Below, in pieces: positions 60,101 to 64,000 of a stretch of 64,000 bases of DNA; position 1 is the first letter of the stretch, and the number at the start of each line of letters is the position of its first letter. The notes beneath the pieces are model-generated. The model had not been told where the DNA came from and made no database searches. It worked only from the letters and a program-made list of their open reading frames with translations. The position numbers and the translations under genes were made by a program. The stretch comes from Bugula neritina (taxonomy: Eukaryota > Bryozoa > Gymnolaemata > Cheilostomatida > Bugulidae), in contig OZ037768.1 in assembly GCA_964035545.1 (NCBI GenBank), positions 1,287,501-1,351,500 of the forward strand, given 5' to 3'.

Positions 60101-63096
60101 ACTTGTTTTACCCCTTCTCTTCCGTTCTCTGTTATACAAAACCATCGTCATGTTTTTAATTCAAATAAATATTTTATTACCAAATAATTAAATCAGTCAA
60201 TCAGTTTGCTCGATAAGTTAAATCAGCAATCAATATCCTATTTCACAATTAATACTTTACACAATGGCAACACATTCAACACTATATTTTTGTCAAATAA
60301 AATTTTGAATTACTTATTAGAGGTACCGCCTTAATAATCAAATGCCACTTTGTTTAATTTAACTCCTTTTGCAGCTGAGTTTTGCCATATAGCATAACAA
60401 GTTATTTATTTATATTATGAAGCCTTTTACAAAACTTGTATAACACAAACTGGTGTTTGAGACTCTATTAAAACTGCTATTTACTATAATTTATAAACTA
60501 TTTAATGTTAAGCACTTTTCTCATTGATACTGTGGTGAATTTTGGGTTGTCTATATTGTTATTTACCTGTCGTAGTTATAATCACACATTTTCAATGGCT
60601 ATGTAATTAACCCGCTATGGTTAGTAGTTAGTGGTTAGTAGTTAGTGGATAGTTATCATTCATAACCCTCTAATGTCACGTAGATAGTTTACTGATGTCA
60701 CGCCATCGGCAATGGAACACTGCCGGCAGCTATGACCACGGACTGTAGTGTAATGCGTATGCATGATCATTATAATAGGCTGCTAGAACTAGTAGTTAAT
60801 GTCCAGCTTGACTGATAGCCATTATTAGAGAGTACGTATGCTGTCTGTTAGCTACGTACGTACTAGGAATCACTATGCATGCCTAGCTTGACTGCATCAC
60901 CATTATTAGAGAGAACGTATGTTGTTCCATATTAGATACGCTATGGCCATTCACTTAGCCTAGGGCCACACGGTGCGTATTTTCGCATGCGAAAATTGAA
61001 ATCACAAGTAGCAAAGGTGTCCACTGTAGCGTCAGTGATGCGTGATAAAGCTTTCATTTTTAAATCGCACTTGCTTTCAATAAAACGCAATTTACTGGAA
61101 TGTAGCACTAAAATAAAGAAATGGGGCTCGCTGAATAACTATCAGCCAATTAGGTGACGACGACAGTGACGATTCGCACTTGCGTTGAGAATGCTGAGCG
61201 ACAAGTGCGAATGTTTTCTCAACGCGTACAGTGGACACCTTTGCTACTTGTGATTTCAATTTTCGCATGCGAAAATACGCACAGTGTGGCCCTAGGCTTA
61301 GCTGGACTCTCTCATCAATACATCAGTTAACTATATGATAACGTTCCTTTGTGCCGTATGGCACGCCGTGAAATGTGGCACTCCCCGCGGTCCACCGGAA
61401 CCCATGGACCAATCACCATCAAGCCAGCTGTGGCTGTAATGACTAATGCTTGTAGTCGTCTGGGCAAGTTTGGGGATTTTCCATCATCAAGCGACAGCTA
61501 CGCATCAGCTTGCCCGGATGAAGCTAGAACGTTCCGAGCTTCCGTTTAGATGAACATGTGGATGGACGATGATTGGCTGGCTGGCCCCGCAGTGTTATTC
61601 ATAAGCTTAGGCTTATTGGTCAGCCTGTAAATGGGCGTATCTCAGTATATAAGGAGGTGACCACGTCAGCCCAGCGAGTCGGAGGGTAGTTAGTTACTGT
61701 TGTGTTCTTAGATTGTGTACTGTTATTTTGCTATTTGTAATTATGCTTTTGTTTGGATAATAATAAAGGAAGTAGGTTTGGTCTGTACAATAGACCAACC
61801 TACTACGATTATGCCTACTCACGGAATACTCTAGTATCTTTCTTCCGAATAATAACATTAAATTAAGTGATTGCATTGGTTCTTCTCAATAACCCACAAA
61901 GTGGAATTTGCATACTCCGAAATTCCACAACAATACTACCAAAAAGATACAGATTATTAGGAGCAAAAAGAAAGTTATATAACAATAAATATAAGAATAA
62001 AGAGGAAATATGGTTATGCATATGCAGTTCTTACCATTGAACACTTCATTAAACTCTCCAGGAGGGGCATGGAGAATGAAACCAGAGGCTATGCGAACCT
62101 AAAGCAAAATGAATTACTTTATTATGCAGGCACAAATTTTTATTCAACATGGTCTCAATATTTCTGCTACCAACATTTTTGCTACTATTTAAAAACAACA
62201 TTGATGTTTAAAGTGTTAATGTTAATAACCAAATAAATAATGAACTGACATAGCATTCTACCATGAAACATAGGCATTATGACTATATTACATCTGATAG
62301 TAATACGACTTTAATTTCATAAAATTGACAGCTCTAAAAATTTATTTATTGTAAATTAATCTGTTTGAAATTTGTATAAAGAAAGCCACCATTCTTATAC
62401 TTATAGTTGCACTTGATTGGTTTCAATTTTTTCTAAAATTTTAGAGCCTTATCAAAAAAATGAGGCATCATGATCATGCTCAACTCATCAACTTTGAGAT
62501 AGTAGGTAGTTTAATTTTACGGTTATACTTATAATAATAATGAATATTTATATACCATCACTAATATCATTTAATGACTAAAACTATCATTATAATTATT
62601 GGTTATCACCATTATGATTTAGATTACTATGTTTATAAATATATAAATATTTATTATTTATAATATTAATAATGATAATCACAAAAATTAGACTCAGTCT
62701 CAAGCTCAACTCGGACTTCGATTTATAAACTACACTAAACTTAGGCAAACTTAAATATAAAAGCTATACTCACAGTCAAAAATAAACTAAGAACTGAGAT
62801 TCATATCTAAATTGTAGAACTGAAGTTTTAGTTTAACTTCAACTTCAAGTTAAACTTGAAGTTTAGTAAAACTAAATTGATTACGAAATCAAATTGAAAT
62901 TCAACCTAAGCCGTATAATGCAATTTAATAAACACTACAAGCACAGATATTGAACAACATTATGAAAGATGCTATAAAATATAGCTTAGCCAAAATATCA
63001 CAGTGCAATGGCTCTTTGATGAGCATAGTGTGGGTTAAATAAAAGAAGTTCCTGCTTTACCTTGTCGGCATCTGAAATTTCTTCAAACTCAGCCAT
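54124..63096 (-). CDS. CAPZA: F-actin-capping protein subunit alpha
   Basis: Eight exons, 286 aa, the same length as human CAPZA1: 63096-63061, 62098-62035, 59685-59634, 59239-59105, 55398-55183, 54893-54737, 54463-54401, 54261-54124; all phases agree. Family strings: [80 protein letters not shown]-like [56 protein letters not shown], and the basic C-terminal tentacle [11 protein letters not shown]. It forms the alpha/beta heterodimer that caps actin filament barbed ends. Introns of 3.7 kb (55399-59104) and 2.3 kb (59686-62034) hold mobile-element-like sequence. The start context is AAAATGG. Confidence 0.95.
54480..54736. repeat. ta/tacata repeat and triplicated CAPZA donor
   Basis: Left part: tandem acatacatacat and related units. 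Right part: three donors in tandem on the minus strand, the true one (ATTTAAT then GTAAGTATCC at 54736) and two copies ending at 54713 and 54689 (ATTTACT and ATTCACT then GTAAGTT). The spacing is 23-24 bp and each copy carries about ten exon-like bases (TGTCATTTA). Confidence 0.85.
55736..58943. mobile_element. possible 3.2-kb TIR-bounded element in a CAPZA intron
   Basis: Left end GTGACCAGTCGCGACAAAAC; the reverse complement of the right end is GTGACCTGGCACCACAAAAC. They match at 16 of 20 positions, and both are flanked by TA-rich sequence that could hide a TA duplication. The interior is AT-rich with a degenerate period-6 tract and no transposase frame. Two short matching ends could arise by chance. 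Confidence 0.3.
60959..61296. mobile_element. 338-bp MITE with about 70-bp terminal inverted repeats
   Basis: Left arm 60959-61028 (cctagggccacacggtgcg ...) and right arm 61227-61296 are near-perfect reverse complements, each containing the palindrome TTTTCGCATGCGAAAA. Flanks allow a 5-bp CTTAG duplication. If one more base is given to each arm they give a 3-bp TTA duplication, as made by PIF/Harbinger elements. Non-coding. It lies in CAPZA intron 3 (59686-62034). Confidence 0.85.
61335..61830 (+). promoter_or_regulatory. promoter-like module, possibly a solo LTR
   Basis: A GC-richer island in the CAPZA intron. Plus-strand CCAAT-type boxes (gaccaatcacc near 61408, gattggctgg near 61571, attggtcagc near 61615) precede TATATAAG (61646-61653). 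AATAAA follows at 61762-61767, and a small hairpin at 61772-61804 (GTAGGTTTGGTCT paired with AGACCAACCTAC). Promoter and poly(A) signal within about 120 bases is LTR-like, but no TG...CA borders, target duplication or internal coding region were found. Confidence 0.4.
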
Positions 63097-64000
63097 TTTA
63101 CTTCCTGTTGAGTAAATACTTCGGACAAATCCGACAGATGCGTCAATTGTCGTTTATGAAGGTTTACAATGACGGCTTGTTGTTTGTTGTGTAAATAAGT
63201 TCTTACGATAATCGTAGCAGACCACATTGCAGACCGTTAGCGTGTTACAGTTTCGACTGCTAGCCGATCAATTCATCGTTGCATTGCTTTACAAATGTCC
63301 AACCAAGCCTCAACTTTGTAGCTTCATTGCAAAATATTATAATGTTACACAGCCTTTTATTGTATAAAGTTGTGAGATGTGTAATTTTTATCATTCAGCT
63401 AAAGAAAAGAGTTCAAAAAGGAAAACGGCAGCTAGTATAAATAATACTTTGTTATAAACTATAGCTATAAATATTATTATATCAGAGTCAGACGCTCAAG
63501 GTCAAAGTCAATCTAAAACTAAAAGTAAAAGTGAAACTGGAAGTAAAACTCAAACTGAGAATCAAAGTGAAAGTGAAATTGCCAAGTGCCAATGGTCGTG
63601 AAATAACATGAATCTAGGAATAAAGTAAGTAGCAAATTAAATTTAATTGTTAGTTAAATCAAGTAAAACCCGAACAATAGACATAGACTTACACTTTCAT
63701 TTTGTTTAACTTTTAATTTAAAGCAATGTTAGAGTAAATTCGAAATAAATTTCATCATCATCATGCATTATGGTAGTACCAACTACCAGTAGTTAGTGTT
63801 ACTGTTAGTGCAGTACTAGTAGTTAGCTCTCAGCTCTGCATACAGTAATCATAGGGTTAGATGTTGATTACTGATGGTGATAGTGATAGTAACAGTAGAT
63901 GAGAAAAGGTGTAATACTAATACTAGCTCAAATAAATAATAGTAATTTTCTAGAAGTATGTACATTCAGTACGAGTATATATTATAAATTTAGTGCAGTA
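63097..64000. other. upstream flank of CAPZA
   Basis: The CAPZA promoter should lie in the first few hundred bases, but no TATA box is evident. From about 63480 there is degenerate period-6 sequence (aaagtc, aaactg, gttagt). No gene seen. Confidence 0.45.

Noticed and set aside
61349-61549. 66-codon plus-strand frame in the CAPZA intron
   Set aside because: It lies in the GC-richer promoter-like module. No homology is recognised and no splice context is seen.

Overview
The window is nuclear DNA from an animal. It is AT-rich and holds six intron-rich protein-coding genes, all rebuilt exon by exon from splice sites with matching codon phase. The phylum cannot be read with certainty. An early-branching or other invertebrate metazoan is the best guess, from the gene set, the short AT-rich introns and the many tandem repeats.

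Layout. 1-1793: 3' flank with a 27/29-bp minisatellite. 1794-18932 (-): CSPP1, 31 exons, 1,163 aa. 18933-21734: intergenic, with a period-6 degenerate tract and a large inverted repeat. 21735-28403 (-): an MDR (zinc-type alcohol dehydrogenase-like) oxidoreductase, 9 exons, 379 aa. 28404-31216: mostly empty, with a few weak exon-like islands. 31217-40089 (-): ZMYND8-type PHD-bromo-PWWP-MYND chromatin reader, 19 exons, 1,033 aa. 40090-41610: head-to-head promoter interval. 41611-45118 (+): CCDC6, 7 exons, 480 aa. 45119-47266: intergenic with an interspersed repeat and a pre-miRNA-like hairpin. 47267-53317 (-): GH31 sulfoquinovosidase-like enzyme, 11 exons, 729 aa, with a signal peptide and a GPI-type tail. 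53318-54123: second copy of the interspersed repeat. 54124-63096 (-): CAPZA (F-actin capping protein alpha), 8 exons, 286 aa, with mobile-element-like modules in its long introns. 63097-64000: upstream flank.

The genes are unrelated housekeeping or regulatory genes (cilium/centrosome, chromatin, actin, metabolism), with no operon-like logic. Two things stand out. First, many introns carry minisatellites that begin within a few bases of a splice site, and at several junctions the repeat unit is a copy of the 5' or 3' splice site itself plus a few exon bases; this recurs in CSPP1, ZMYND8, the GH31 gene, CAPZA and perhaps CCDC6. Second, the GH31 gene keeps all the residues I know to bind the sulfonate of sulfoquinovose in bacterial YihQ, which suggests an animal cell-surface enzyme for plant/algal sulfolipid sugar.

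All exon borders are manual readings without transcript support. No search or folding program was run.
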